The position numbers were made by a program, and so were the translations under genes. From an uncultured Alphaproteobacteria bacterium (GTDB taxonomy: Bacteria > Pseudomonadota > Alphaproteobacteria > Caulobacterales > Caulobacteraceae): 64,000 nucleotides of DNA. Every line of letters starts with the position of its first letter. Position 1 is the first letter of the stretch. Below are positions 17,345 to 25,381 of this stretch, in pieces. The DNA lies in NCBI GenBank assembly GCA_937920085.1, contig CALETE010000041.1:1-64000 (forward strand), in the 5' to 3' direction. The notes under the pieces were generated by a model that worked only from the letters and a program-made list of their open reading frames with translations, did no database searches and was not told the origin of the DNA.

Positions 17345-18682
17345 CTATTTGCCAATACAAAAGCTTGAGAACACCCGATCCAACACGTCTTCGGGATGGA
17401 TCGCGCCGGTGACCCGATCCAGGGCCCGGGCTGCCAGCCGAACATCCTCCGCCGCAAGCTCTGGGGCTTCTGTCTGCTCAAGCGCACTGACAACCCGGTC
17501 ATAGGCCTCCTGCAGGAGCCGGGCATGCCGCAGCCGGGTGGCCGTCGGCGGGCTGCCCGATCCCAATCGCTCCACCACCCGACCCGTCAAGGCACTCAAA
17601 AGTGCCCCCAGGTCCTCGCCCCTGCGGGCGCTGATCCGGTGGACCTCAAGGCCAAGGGCCGCCGCTTCCTGGATCGCAGCTGGGGTTTGCCCGCCAGCTG
17701 GCAGGTCTGCCTTATTGATCACACAGACATCCCCTGCCCTCACCCCAACCGGAGCGGGCAAGCCGTGCCCCAGAGATCCGTCAACCACCCAAAGCCGCAG
17801 GTCAGCGTCTGATGCCCAAGCCCTGCCCCTTCGCACGCCCTCGGCCTCGATCTCGTCGGCCGCCTCCCGCAATCCTGCGGTATCCGCCATCACCACCTTA
17901 TAGCCCCCCAAAACCATCTGGACTTCGATTATGTCCCGGGTGGTTCCGGGGGTTGCCGTGACAATCGCTGCCTCTCGCCCGGCCAGGGCGTTCAAAAGTG
18001 TACTCTTTCCGCCGTTGGGCGCACCAATCAGGGCCACCCTGTAGCCTTCACGCACTGCCACCCCGCGCTGGGCGTCGGCCAAGGCCAGATGTAATTGGGC
18101 CGCCAAACGCTCTAGGCTAGGCCGGGCCCGGTCGGCCACATCAGAGGGCACCTCTTCGTCGGGAAAATCCACCGCCGCTTCCAGGAGCGCCAACACCTCC
18201 ACCAGCTCTTCGCGCCAGGCCAGGTGAACCCTTCCCAGAGCACCCCCCAGTTGGGACAGGGCTTGGCGGCGCTGCCCCTCGGTTTCAGCGTCGATCAGAT
18301 CAGCCACAGCCTCTGCCTGGGCTAGATCCAGCTTGCCATTCTCGAAAGCCCGACGGGTAAAGGCCCCCGGCTCAGCTGGCTCCAACCCCTGATCCACCAG
18401 GGCCTCCACCAGGGCGTTGACCACGGCGACCCCGCCGTGCACGTGAAACTCGACACTGTCCTCGCCGGTATAGGTCCCGGGGCCCGGCAGCCAGAGCACC
18501 AGCGCCGTGTCAATATCTCGCCCCGGCCGATCCCTCAAAGTCCGGACAGAAGCCCGACGGGGTGCCGGGCATGTTCCGGCCAAGGCCTTCAGGGTCGCCT
18601 TAGACCGCGGCCCCGAAACCCGCAGCACAGCCACGGCCCCTCGGCCTGGTGCCGTAGACAGGGCGAAAATCGTCGAGGTCAT
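17345..18682 (-). CDS. mnmE: tRNA modification GTPase MnmE
   Basis: GTPase partner of MnmG. Order of domains in 445 residues: N-terminal tetrahydrofolate-binding domain (TIFALSTAPGRGAVAVLRVSG), helical domain, G domain with P-loop GAPNGGKSTLLNAL, switch TTRD and DTAG (TAGLREAADEIE), INKAD in place of NKxD, and the C-terminal CIGK motif (FSSFCIGK at the very end) carrying the catalytic cysteine. Its ATG overlaps the stop of the upstream DUF6489 gene as ATGA. Confidence 0.97.
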   Translation of the reverse strand: MTSTIFALSTAPGRGAVAVLRVSGPRSKATLKALAGTCPAPRRASVRTLRDRPGRDIDTALVLWLPGPGTYTGEDSVEFHVHGGVAVVNALVEALVDQGLEPAEPGAFTRRAFENGKLDLAQAEAVADLIDAETEGQRRQALSQLGGALGRVHLAWREELVEVLALLEAAVDFPDEEVPSDVADRARPSLERLAAQLHLALADAQRGVAVREGYRVALIGAPNGGKSTLLNALAGREAAIVTATPGTTRDIIEVQMVLGGYKVVMADTAGLREAADEIEAEGVRRGRAWASDADLRLWVVDGSLGHGLPAPVGVRAGDVCVINKADLPAGGQTPAAIQEAAALGLEVHRISARRGEDLGALLSALTGRVVERLGSGSPPTATRLRHARLLQEAYDRVVSALEQTEAPELAAEDVRLAARALDRVTGAIHPEDVLDRVFSSFCIGK

Positions 18683-18930
18683 TTCGGTCGGGTCGCACTC
18701 ATTCCCATGTCTACCGCCTGGGTCATCAGTTTGCGGAACTGCTCCTGGGCCCCGACACCAAAGGCGCTCCAGCTCTTCATCAGCTCATCGGGCGACAGCC
18801 GGGCCATATTTTCTGTCATGCGGTTTTGCATCTCATCGACCATCTTGGCGTTCAGCCCAGAGACGTCGGGCAGACCCATAAAGGCCCGGGCTTCTTCGGG
18901 GGTACAATCGATTTCCACGGTCATCTTCAT
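18679..18930 (-). CDS. DUF6489-family small protein
   Basis: A short alphaproteobacterial protein of unknown role. From ATG 18930 it begins MKMTVEIDCTPEEARAFMGL, followed by PDVSGLNAKMVDEMQNRM and SWSAFGVGAQEQFRKLM; 83 residues, largely helical, rich in Met, no signal peptide. An ATG at 18954 is in frame but adds a poor leader. The stop overlaps the mnmE start by four bases, indicating translational coupling and a possible link to tRNA modification or simply operon leadership. Confidence 0.82.
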   Translation of the reverse strand: MKMTVEIDCTPEEARAFMGLPDVSGLNAKMVDEMQNRMTENMARLSPDELMKSWSAFGVGAQEQFRKLMTQAVDMGMSATRPK

Positions 18931-18954
18931 GGCTGCGTTTCCTGGCCTAGGCAT

Positions 18955-19131
18955 TACGTTCTGACGGGGAGTAACGAGTCCTAGCTAGACCCTATTCTTC
19001 ACCACCAGAACCTTCGGAACACCACCCTTATGGGCGAAACCCTTAAGATCAAGACCTCAGCCGGGTTGATGTGTGCCGATCTCGTCCATAAACGGAACCC
19101 CTCATTCTGCTCAACAAAGATCGGCTGACCC
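18955..19131. promoter_or_regulatory. Divergent promoter region, DUF6489-mnmE operon / quinone oxidoreductase
   Basis: 177 bp between divergent starts, presumed to hold both promoters. No hexamers that I would defend and no ORF; a G/A-rich stretch precedes neither start strongly. Confidence 0.35.
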
Positions 19132-20103
19132 ATGCGCGCCATTCACATCGAAGCCCTCGGCGGTCCTGACGTCCTCAGGGTTGTCGACCTCCCCAAGCCC
19201 ACGCCAAAGCCAGGTGAAATCCTGGTGGCCCAAGCGGCGATCGGCATCAACTTCATCGACACCTACCACCGCACCGGCCTTTATCCGATCAAGCTCCCCT
19301 CAGGACTGGGCATGGAGGGTGCTGGCCTTGTTGAGGCGGTGGGTGACGGCGTCACTCGCTTCAAGGCTGGAGATCGGGTGGCCTATGCCTCAGGCCCGAT
19401 CGGTGCCTATGCCGAGTTTCACGTGGTCAACGCCGAACGGGTGGTGAAGGTCCCCGATGGCGTCCCCTTGACCACGGCCGCAGCGGCCCTCCTTAAGGGC
19501 ATGACGGCTGAGTTCCTGCTCCGCCGTTGCTACCCCCTTCAGGCGGGTCAGTTCACCTTGATCCACGCCGCGGCAGGGGGTGTTGGCCAGATCATGGTCC
19601 AATGGGCCAAGGCCATCGGCGCCATGGTCATCGCCACCGTAGGGTCTGAGGCCAAGGCTGAGATGGCCCGCGCCCTCGGCGCCGACCATGTGATTTTCTA
19701 TGACCACCAGGATGTGGCGGCGGAAGTGCGAAAGATCACCGATGGCCTCGGGGTCCCCGTGGCCTATGACTCAGTGGGCGCCTCGACCTTTGAGGGCACC
19801 CTGGGCAGTCTGGCGCGGCGCGGCCTGTTCGTCAGCTATGGCAATGCCTCGGGCCCTGCCCCGGCGATTGAGCCGGGTCGGCTGTCGCGGATGGGGTCGC
19901 TCTATCTGACCCGCCCGACCTTATTTGATTATGTGGCGACCACGACCGACTTGGACGACAGCGCGGGCGCCTTGTTCCAGATGATCGAAACTGGGCGGGT
20001 AAAGATCGAGATCGGCCAAACCTTTGCCCTCGCCGATGCCCGGTTGGCGCACGAGGCTCTGGAATCCCGCCAGACCACCGGTGCCAGCCTGCTCATCCCC
20101 TAA
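19132..20103 (+). CDS. qor: Quinone oxidoreductase, zinc-independent MDR family
   Basis: NADPH-dependent quinone reductase of the medium-chain dehydrogenase superfamily. In 323 residues: MRAIHIEALGGPDVLRVVDL at the N-terminus, INFIDTYHRTGLYP, the GroES-like domain, then a Rossmann fold with HAAAGGVGQIMVQWAKAIGA (AxxGGVG nucleotide motif) and GADHVIFY. The zinc ligands of alcohol dehydrogenases are absent, as expected for QOR. Convergent with rho, with a parS palindrome between them. Confidence 0.94.
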   Translation: MRAIHIEALGGPDVLRVVDLPKPTPKPGEILVAQAAIGINFIDTYHRTGLYPIKLPSGLGMEGAGLVEAVGDGVTRFKAGDRVAYASGPIGAYAEFHVVNAERVVKVPDGVPLTTAAAALLKGMTAEFLLRRCYPLQAGQFTLIHAAAGGVGQIMVQWAKAIGAMVIATVGSEAKAEMARALGADHVIFYDHQDVAAEVRKITDGLGVPVAYDSVGASTFEGTLGSLARRGLFVSYGNASGPAPAIEPGRLSRMGSLYLTRPTLFDYVATTTDLDDSAGALFQMIETGRVKIEIGQTFALADARLAHEALESRQTTGASLLIP

Positions 20104-20109
20104 GAAGCC

Positions 20110-20133
20110 GGGGTGTTTCACGTGAAACACCCC
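20110..20133. promoter_or_regulatory. parS site within an extended 24-bp palindrome
   Basis: The core TGTTTCACGTGAAACA is at 20114-20129; it is flanked by GGGG and CCCC, making 24 bp of perfect dyad symmetry between the convergent qor and rho ends. On the plus strand it is followed by TATTTTC. As RNA it could fold as a 10-bp stem with a four-base loop, so it might also work as a weak terminator for qor. Confidence 0.93.
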
Positions 20134-20177
20134 TATTTTCAACAGCTTAGCCGTTCCCGAGACGCTTTCACGCCCCC

Positions 20178-21578
20178 CTAAGTGTTCATGGACTGGAAGA
20201 ACTCTTCGTTGTTCTTCGAGGACTTGAGCTTATCGAGCAGGAACTCAATGGCATCCTGAGAGCCCATGGGCCCGAGGATGCGCCGCAGGATATACGTCTT
20301 CTGCAGGTGTTCCTTGGGCGTGATGAGCTCTTCCTTACGGGTGCCGGACTTGATGACGTCGATGGCAGGATAGACCCGCTTGTCGGCGACCTTCCGGTCG
20401 AGAATGATTTCTGAGTTCCCGGTGCCCTTGAACTCTTCGAAGATCACTTCATCCATCCGACTGCCGGTATCGATCAGAGCGGTGGCGATGATCGTCAGAG
20501 AGCCGCCCTCTTCAATATTCCGCGCCGCGCCGAAGAAACGCTTAGGCCGCTGCAGGGCGTTGGCATCCACGCCGCCGGTGAGCACCTTGCCAGAGGATGG
20601 CACCACGGTGTTGTAGGCCCGGCCCAGTCGCGTGACGGAGTCCAGCAGAATGACCACGTCACGCTTGTGTTCCACCAAGCGCTTGGCCTTTTCGATGACC
20701 ATTTCAGCCACCTGGACGTGGCGGGTTGCCGGTTCATCAAAGGTCGAGGACACCACCTCGCCCCGCACGGTGCGGCGCATGTCGGTAACTTCTTCGGGGC
20801 GTTCGTCGATCAGCAGGACGATGAGATAGATTTCGGGGTGGTTTGTCTCGATGGACTTGGCGATGTTTTGCAACATCACGGTCTTGCCCACCCGGGGCGG
20901 GGCGGTGATCAGGCAGCGCTGGCCCTTGCCCAGGGGGGCGACAATGTCGATTACCCGGCCCGAACGGTCCTTTAGGGTGGGATCATCGATCTCCATCTTC
21001 AGGCGTTCATCGGGATAGAGGGGGGTCAGGTTATCAAACAAGACCTTGTGGCGGACGTTTTCCGGGTTCTCGAAATTGGTCAGGTCCACCTTGACCAGGG
21101 CGAAATAACGTTCGCCCTCTCGGGGGGCGCGGACAGCACCATCCACCGTATCCCCGGTGCGCAGGCCGAACTTCCGGATCTGCGAGGGGCTGACATAGAT
21201 ATCGTCTGGACCAGGTAGGTAATTGGCCTCTGGCGAGCGCAGGAACCCAAAGCCATCCTGGACCACTTCCAAGGTGCCTGACCCTGAAATCTCTATGCCT
21301 TCCTCGGCAAGGACCTTGAGGATCGCAAACATCATGTCCTGCTTGCGCATGGAATTGGCGTTTTCGATTTCAAGAGTCTCAGCAAACGCCAAAAGGTCGG
21401 CGGGGGATTTGTCCTTCAGCTCCTGAAGGGACATCCGGGTCAGACCCATGGCGGCTATGGCGGCGGCGACCTCAGAGGGTTCGTCGTCCTCTGCCTCAAG
21501 CCCAGCGTCTGCCACTTGATCTTCCGCCGCAGGTTCGATGTTCGCCTCGGTCACGTCGGCGGCGTTTTCGTCTTCCAT
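20178..21578 (-). CDS. rho: Transcription termination factor Rho
   Basis: Hexameric RNA helicase that ends transcription at unstructured C-rich RNA. The 466-residue protein has an acidic N-terminal extension (about residues 1-48, DENAADVTEANIEPAAEDQV onward) before the standard Rho N-domain (MSLQELKDKSPADLLAFAE), the RNA-binding cold-shock fold with GFGFLRSPEANYLPGPDDIYVS, and the ATPase core with Walker A PPRVGKTVMLQ, Walker B VVILLDSVTRLGRAYN, and LTGGVDANALQRPKRFFGAARN (Q/R loops). The extension accounts for the extra length over enterobacterial Rho (about 419). Transcribed away from the haem genes after a 309-bp leader. Confidence 0.97.
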   Translation of the reverse strand: MEDENAADVTEANIEPAAEDQVADAGLEAEDDEPSEVAAAIAAMGLTRMSLQELKDKSPADLLAFAETLEIENANSMRKQDMMFAILKVLAEEGIEISGSGTLEVVQDGFGFLRSPEANYLPGPDDIYVSPSQIRKFGLRTGDTVDGAVRAPREGERYFALVKVDLTNFENPENVRHKVLFDNLTPLYPDERLKMEIDDPTLKDRSGRVIDIVAPLGKGQRCLITAPPRVGKTVMLQNIAKSIETNHPEIYLIVLLIDERPEEVTDMRRTVRGEVVSSTFDEPATRHVQVAEMVIEKAKRLVEHKRDVVILLDSVTRLGRAYNTVVPSSGKVLTGGVDANALQRPKRFFGAARNIEEGGSLTIIATALIDTGSRMDEVIFEEFKGTGNSEIILDRKVADKRVYPAIDVIKSGTRKEELITPKEHLQKTYILRRILGPMGSQDAIEFLLDKLKSSKNNEEFFQSMNT

Positions 21579-21887
21579 TGTATTTTCTCTTACGCACTGG
21601 CCCTCAGCCCGAGGCGGTTCCTCAAGGTGGGGCGATGAAACGGTTGTTGGACGACAGGCGTCCGGTGTTTTTGGGGCCGGGCTGCGTCAGGCTCAATAGA
21701 GAGCGCGCGGTCCGGAAAAAGGCGGGGTACGCCGCAGAACGACGTATGTGGGACGCAAACCATATGCGCGCCTCTACGTCAAGGCGGGCAGGACTATGGT
21801 GAACGGGCCTTAGCCCTATGTCCTAACAAGCCTTTAAGTGCGACCGGCTAATCTCATCCTGTTAAACCTATCCGATGGGAGCTATCC
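21579..21887. other. Gap upstream of rho, likely promoter and long leader
   Basis: 309 bp between divergent starts of rho and the 58-residue ORF. rho genes commonly have long leaders used for autoregulation, but I see no attenuator-like hairpin with a T-run here. The right-hand part has AT-rich patches near 21830-21875 that probably hold the promoter for the small ORF. Confidence 0.4.
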
Positions 21888-22064
21888 ATGTCCTTCAGCA
21901 TATCCGCAGCCAGCCCTTCCGCCGCATATGCGGGGCCGAGCCTGACACCCACCATTGATGAAATTCTCGCCCAGAACGCCGCCGCAGATGCTCAGACGGC
22001 CCCAGCTGAACCGGCCCCGCCGCTGGACCCGGCCGTGGGTAATAACCTAGACATTTCTGTCTAG
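21888..22064 (+). CDS. 58-residue protein of unknown function
   Basis: A short ORF, MSFSISAASPSAAYAGPSLT at the N-terminus, then PTIDEILAQNAAADAQ, a Pro/Ala-rich segment, and the end VGNNLDISV. Support for it being real: a GGGAG ribosome-binding site (about 21877-21881) seven bases before the ATG, codon usage matching neighbours, and its own strong terminator just downstream. No signal peptide or membrane segment; likely disordered except the IDEILAQ helix. I do not recognise a family. Confidence 0.6.
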   Translation: MSFSISAASPSAAYAGPSLTPTIDEILAQNAAADAQTAPAEPAPPLDPAVGNNLDISV

Positions 22065-22124
22065 AACGCCCGTCACCGCGACTGGCCCACCCCCGTGGCT
22101 GGGCCAGACCTATGACGTCAAAGA

Positions 22125-22157
22125 GGCTCTGATCCTGTAAGGATCGGAGCCTTTTTT
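22125..22157 (+). terminator. Intrinsic terminator after the 58-residue ORF
   Basis: GGCTCTGATCC (22125-22135), a short loop, GGATCGGAGCC (22141-22151, one internal mismatch), then six T residues (22152-22157). A second hairpin lies just before it (22082-22089 with 22100-22107). It stops plus-strand transcription before the convergent hemJ. Confidence 0.88.
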
Positions 22158-22176
22158 GTGCCTTGTCCCTGCGGCG

Positions 22177-22629
22177 TTAGCCCCCAAATTCCGTGGTCAC
22201 GGCCAACACCATGATAATGGCGGCGATAAACGGCAGTTCATTGGTCGCCCGCCAGAACTTGGAGCTACGGGTGTTTTTGCCCGCGGCAAACGTCTTGCGC
22301 GCCGCGCCCAGGAAATGATGCCAGCCGATCAGGAACACCACTCCGGACAGCTTGGCGATCATCCAGGGCTTAGCCAGGAACCCCCAGCCGCCACGAATCT
22401 GTGTGGCGTCGATCCAGATGAGGGCCAGGCCAAACGCTAGGGCCAAAACCATGGCTGGCCCCATAATGATCCGATAGAGTTTGAGCTCCATGGTCTGGAA
22501 GGTCAGATCCATTTCTGAGCCGGGTGCCACCTCGGCATGATAGGCAAATAGCCGCGGCAGATACATGATCCCGGCCATCCAAGCGATGACCGCAATAATG
22601 TGCAGACCACGCATCAGGTCGTAATTCAT
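22177..22629 (-). CDS. hemJ: Protoporphyrinogen IX oxidase HemJ
   Basis: Inner-membrane enzyme that oxidises protoporphyrinogen IX to protoporphyrin IX in haem synthesis. The 150 residues from ATG 22629 (MNYDLMRGLHIIAVIAWMAG) contain four hydrophobic segments, the conserved His in GLHIIAVIAWMAG, and MYLPRLFAYHAEV with its Arg and His. The ATG overlaps the hemH stop (ATGA). Standard position in the alphaproteobacterial hemE-hemH-hemJ cluster. Confidence 0.95.
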   Translation of the reverse strand: MNYDLMRGLHIIAVIAWMAGIMYLPRLFAYHAEVAPGSEMDLTFQTMELKLYRIIMGPAMVLALAFGLALIWIDATQIRGGWGFLAKPWMIAKLSGVVFLIGWHHFLGAARKTFAAGKNTRSSKFWRATNELPFIAAIIMVLAVTTEFGG

Positions 22630-23672
22630 GCCGAAGCCCCCTTGGTGGCGCATCTGACAGCGCACTGTGATTTTCCCGCCGGACAGACCCACCCCCCATC
22701 GGCCGATACGGGGTTATCTTGCCCAAGGCACCGATTAGCTGCCTCAGTGAGTGCCCCAATAAAGGCGGGCTCAACCCCCAAGGCTGGTGCCCGTAGATAG
22801 GGCGAACACCCGACCTCTACGGCCAATTCGCCATATTCATGGTCGAGCTCAACCAGGGTTTCTATGTGCTCAGACACAAAGGCGATGGGAACAACCAACA
22901 GACCAATGCCTTCATCTCCGGCCAAGCGGATCTCAGCGTCTGTGGAGGGTCCGATCCATTTGAGGGGCCCGACCCGGCTTTGATAGGACACTCGCCAGTC
23001 GCTCAGCTCTGGAATGCGCGCGGCGATGGCGGCGGCTGTCGCCTGAATTTGCACCTGGTAGGGATCGCCCGCCTCAATAATCTTTTCTGGCAGGCCGTGG
23101 GCAGAGAATAGGAGCCGGATATGGCTGGGCTGACCGGCCTTATCCCAAGTGTCTCGGATCCGATTCACGTGGGCGGTGATGACCCCTTCCGACACCGGAT
23201 AGCAACAGATGGTCCTGGACCGCCCAGGCCCCTTATAGGTTTCCATCCATGCCTTTAGGGAAGACCCCGAGGTGGTGGTTGAAAAATGCGGGTAAAGCGG
23301 CAGGAGCACCACCTCGTCGGGGGCAAACCTGGCAACGGCTGCGGCGGTCTCGGCGGTGAAGGGCTTCCAATAGCGCATGGCGATAAAGACCTCGACCTCA
23401 TCTCCAGGGTGCTGAGCTGCGAGGCTGGCCTGTAGGGCGTCTGCCTGGGCCTTGGTCTCTGGGAGGATGGGTGAGCCGCCACCCATTCGGGCATAATTGG
23501 CCTGGGCGCTCTTTTCCCGGGTGGTCGATATTAGAGCCGCTAAGGGATAGCGAACAAAGGCCGGGGCCCCGATAATCGCTGGATCCTTGAAAAGATTATA
23601 TAAAAAGGGCCGAACAGCCTTAGGGCCATCGGGTCCACCGAGATTAAACAGAACAACCGCAATCTTGCTCAT
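22626..23672 (-). CDS. hemH: Ferrochelatase
   Basis: Inserts Fe2+ into protoporphyrin IX, the last step of haem synthesis. The 348-residue protein shows VVLFNLGGPDGPKAVRPFL at the N-terminus, YARMGGGSPILPET, ALLPLYPHFS-like LLPLYPHFSTTT, and the active-site LLFSAHGLPEKIIEAGDPY with the catalytic His. Its start overlaps the hemE stop by four bases, and its stop overlaps hemJ. Catalyses the step after HemJ, so the operon covers three late steps around coproporphyrin formation and protohaem. Confidence 0.97.
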   Translation of the reverse strand: MSKIAVVLFNLGGPDGPKAVRPFLYNLFKDPAIIGAPAFVRYPLAALISTTREKSAQANYARMGGGSPILPETKAQADALQASLAAQHPGDEVEVFIAMRYWKPFTAETAAAVARFAPDEVVLLPLYPHFSTTTSGSSLKAWMETYKGPGRSRTICCYPVSEGVITAHVNRIRDTWDKAGQPSHIRLLFSAHGLPEKIIEAGDPYQVQIQATAAAIAARIPELSDWRVSYQSRVGPLKWIGPSTDAEIRLAGDEGIGLLVVPIAFVSEHIETLVELDHEYGELAVEVGCSPYLRAPALGVEPAFIGALTEAANRCLGQDNPVSADGGWVCPAGKSQCAVRCATKGASA

Positions 23673-24700
23673 CGCCCGGTGATCCTTCGTATAGCCCTGT
23701 CCAAATTCTCAATCGGCGTATCTGGCAAGACCCCATGACCGAGGTTGAAGATATATGGCGCCTTGGCCCAGGCCTCGATCAGGGTGTCGATGCGTGCGTC
23801 CAGGGCCGGGCCCCCGGCCCGCAGGAGCAGGTTATCCAGGGCCCCTTGAATGGCCTTCCCCCCGGCCTGGATCGATGTCCCAAGGGCGATGGGTGCCTGA
23901 GTGTCTAGGGCTACAGCCTGAACAGGGACCTGGGCCGCATAATTCGCTACCAGGGCCCCAGCGCCCCGGGGGAACCCGATAAATGGCGCATCAATCCCGG
24001 CTGCACGGACCCGCTCAATGATCGCCTTGTGCGGATTGATGACGATCCGCTGGAAAACATCCTCAGCCAAACCCTCGGCCCAACTTTCGAACAGCTTCAG
24101 AACCTGGGCACCAGACCGCGCCTGCATGACAAGATAGCGGGCTGTGGACTCCACCAATATGTCCAAGAGGGCATCAAGTTTTTCGGGGTTCTGGTAAGCA
24201 TAGGTCCGGGCCCCAGACCTGTCAGATCCCCGGCCTTCAATCATATAGGTGGCCACCGTCCAGGGGGCACCGGCAAACCCGATCAAGGTCCGCTCAGGCT
24301 CAAGCTCAGCCCGAACCCTGCTGAGGGTCTCACCAATATTGGCCAGATGGGCGGTAGAGGTCTCAATCTTATCGCGCATTAAAGCCAGATCAGGCAGGGC
24401 ACCCAGCCTTGGACCCTCCCCGGCCTCGAACCAGACCTCCTGCCCCAAGGCTTGAGGGATGAGCAGGATGTCGGCAAAAACTATGGCGGCATCCAAAGGA
24501 AAGCGCCGCATGGGCTGCAAGGTCGCTTCCGCCGCCATTTCTGGATTGAAACAGAAGGCGATGAAGTCCTTAGCCCGGGTGCGGAGTTCTCGATATTCCG
24601 GCAGGGACCGTCCCGCCTGACGCATGAACCAGACGGGGGGTCTTTCGAAGGTCTTTCCGGCAAGGGCCGCCAGGAGCTTGGGCTTAGGTGCTTGGGACAT
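23669..24700 (-). CDS. hemE: Uroporphyrinogen decarboxylase
   Basis: Converts uroporphyrinogen III to coproporphyrinogen III. The 343-residue sequence has the signature RPPVWFMRQAGRSLPEYREL, FADILLIPQALG, GFAGAPWTVATYMIEG and PFIGFPRGAG. First gene of hemE-hemH-hemJ; its start faces the origin candidate, so its promoter lies inside that region, exactly the situation described for hemE at the Caulobacter origin. Confidence 0.97.
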   Translation of the reverse strand: MSQAPKPKLLAALAGKTFERPPVWFMRQAGRSLPEYRELRTRAKDFIAFCFNPEMAAEATLQPMRRFPLDAAIVFADILLIPQALGQEVWFEAGEGPRLGALPDLALMRDKIETSTAHLANIGETLSRVRAELEPERTLIGFAGAPWTVATYMIEGRGSDRSGARTYAYQNPEKLDALLDILVESTARYLVMQARSGAQVLKLFESWAEGLAEDVFQRIVINPHKAIIERVRAAGIDAPFIGFPRGAGALVANYAAQVPVQAVALDTQAPIALGTSIQAGGKAIQGALDNLLLRAGGPALDARIDTLIEAWAKAPYIFNLGHGVLPDTPIENLDRAIRRITGR

Positions 24701-24941
24701 GGGGCCCTTAAACCGTCTTCCACGCTTTCACTCAAGGGCTTCGCCAGACCGCCGGCTATTCTTCAATAAGATAGAGTTTGAAATGAAATTGTAGAAGCAG
24801 GGTTAGGGCTGTCGATCATGGGGAAAACCCCCGGCGACAGGGTATCCGATGACCGCTTTCCACCAACGCCCCAAACCGCCTTACACAGACTTAATCCACC
24901 CCTGTGAATCGCGGGGACAGACGAGGAAGTCTCGATTGTCA

Positions 24942-24965
24942 TTAAGAATTCATTAACCTCTTTAA
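24942..24965. promoter_or_regulatory. CtrA box cluster in the origin candidate
   Basis: TTAA (24942-24945), seven bases GAATTCA, TTAA (24953-24956): the full CtrA recognition pattern. A third TTAA begins at 24962 with a 5-base spacer. In Caulobacter, phosphorylated CtrA bound to such sites silences the origin and also regulates hemE. Confidence 0.8.
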
Positions 24966-25008
24966 GGGGCAAGCCGGGGTATGACGCCTCAATCGTCTTC
25001 ATACTTTA

Positions 25009-25016
25009 TTAACCAT
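25009..25016. promoter_or_regulatory. CtrA half-site TTAACCAT
   Basis: Perfect half-site on the plus strand in the AT-rich part of the origin candidate, 67 bp from the full box. The second half after a 7-base gap is AAAC, not TTAA, so it is only a half-site. Confidence 0.55.
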
Positions 25017-25381
25017 TATAAACAGGGTCCTGACTTGCTCTTTCACGGGGGTGAATCTACGGCCAAAAGGTCCAAGCATCCCCGTTATCCGCCAGGACAG
25101 CCTGAGCGCGGGGCCTCACCCCAAATTCACCCCCGCGGCCTTACGGATATGTCGACATCCTTGTCCCCAGAAACTTTTTCAGCCCACGTTGGCGCGCAGC
25201 ACCCCCCAGTGCCAGGGCGCCTCAGCTCACGAACCAAGGCCTCCATGCGATCAACCGAGGTCCCGAGGATATTTGGTAGCTCGGCTTTAAGCCTGTGGTG
25301 GTCTCTGGCACCTCGACCGATCCTGCCGTAGGTCGTATCTATGGGCGTTTGCGGGACCCCTGGGGGAGAATTGCCGAGATC

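Larger units (their letters stand above)
24701..25381. other. Chromosomal replication origin candidate (Cori-like)
   Basis: 681 bp without a convincing gene, between hemE and PPSR, the locus of the mapped Caulobacter origin. Seen directly: a perfect CtrA box TTAA-N7-TTAA at 24942-24956, a further TTAA five bases on (24962-24965), a half box TTAACCAT at 25009-25016, an AT-rich stretch (about 25001-25025) suited to strand opening, imperfect DnaA-box-like 9-mers (TAATCCACC at about 24892, TTATCCGCC at 25085), and two GANTC sites for CcrM methylation (24906, 25053). The only long ORF (minus strand, 24763-25002) has no family character. Origin function is inferred from synteny and sites, not demonstrated. 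Confidence 0.8.

Noticed and set aside
18435..18450. Partial parS-like sequence in mnmE
   Set aside because: Only 11 of 16 positions match; the left half is not conserved.
19415..19430. Partial parS-like sequence in the quinone oxidoreductase gene
   Set aside because: Only one half and the CACGTG centre match.
24763..25002. 79-codon ORF on the minus strand inside the origin candidate
   Set aside because: No family character, no ribosome-binding site, and it runs through the CtrA boxes; treated as chance.
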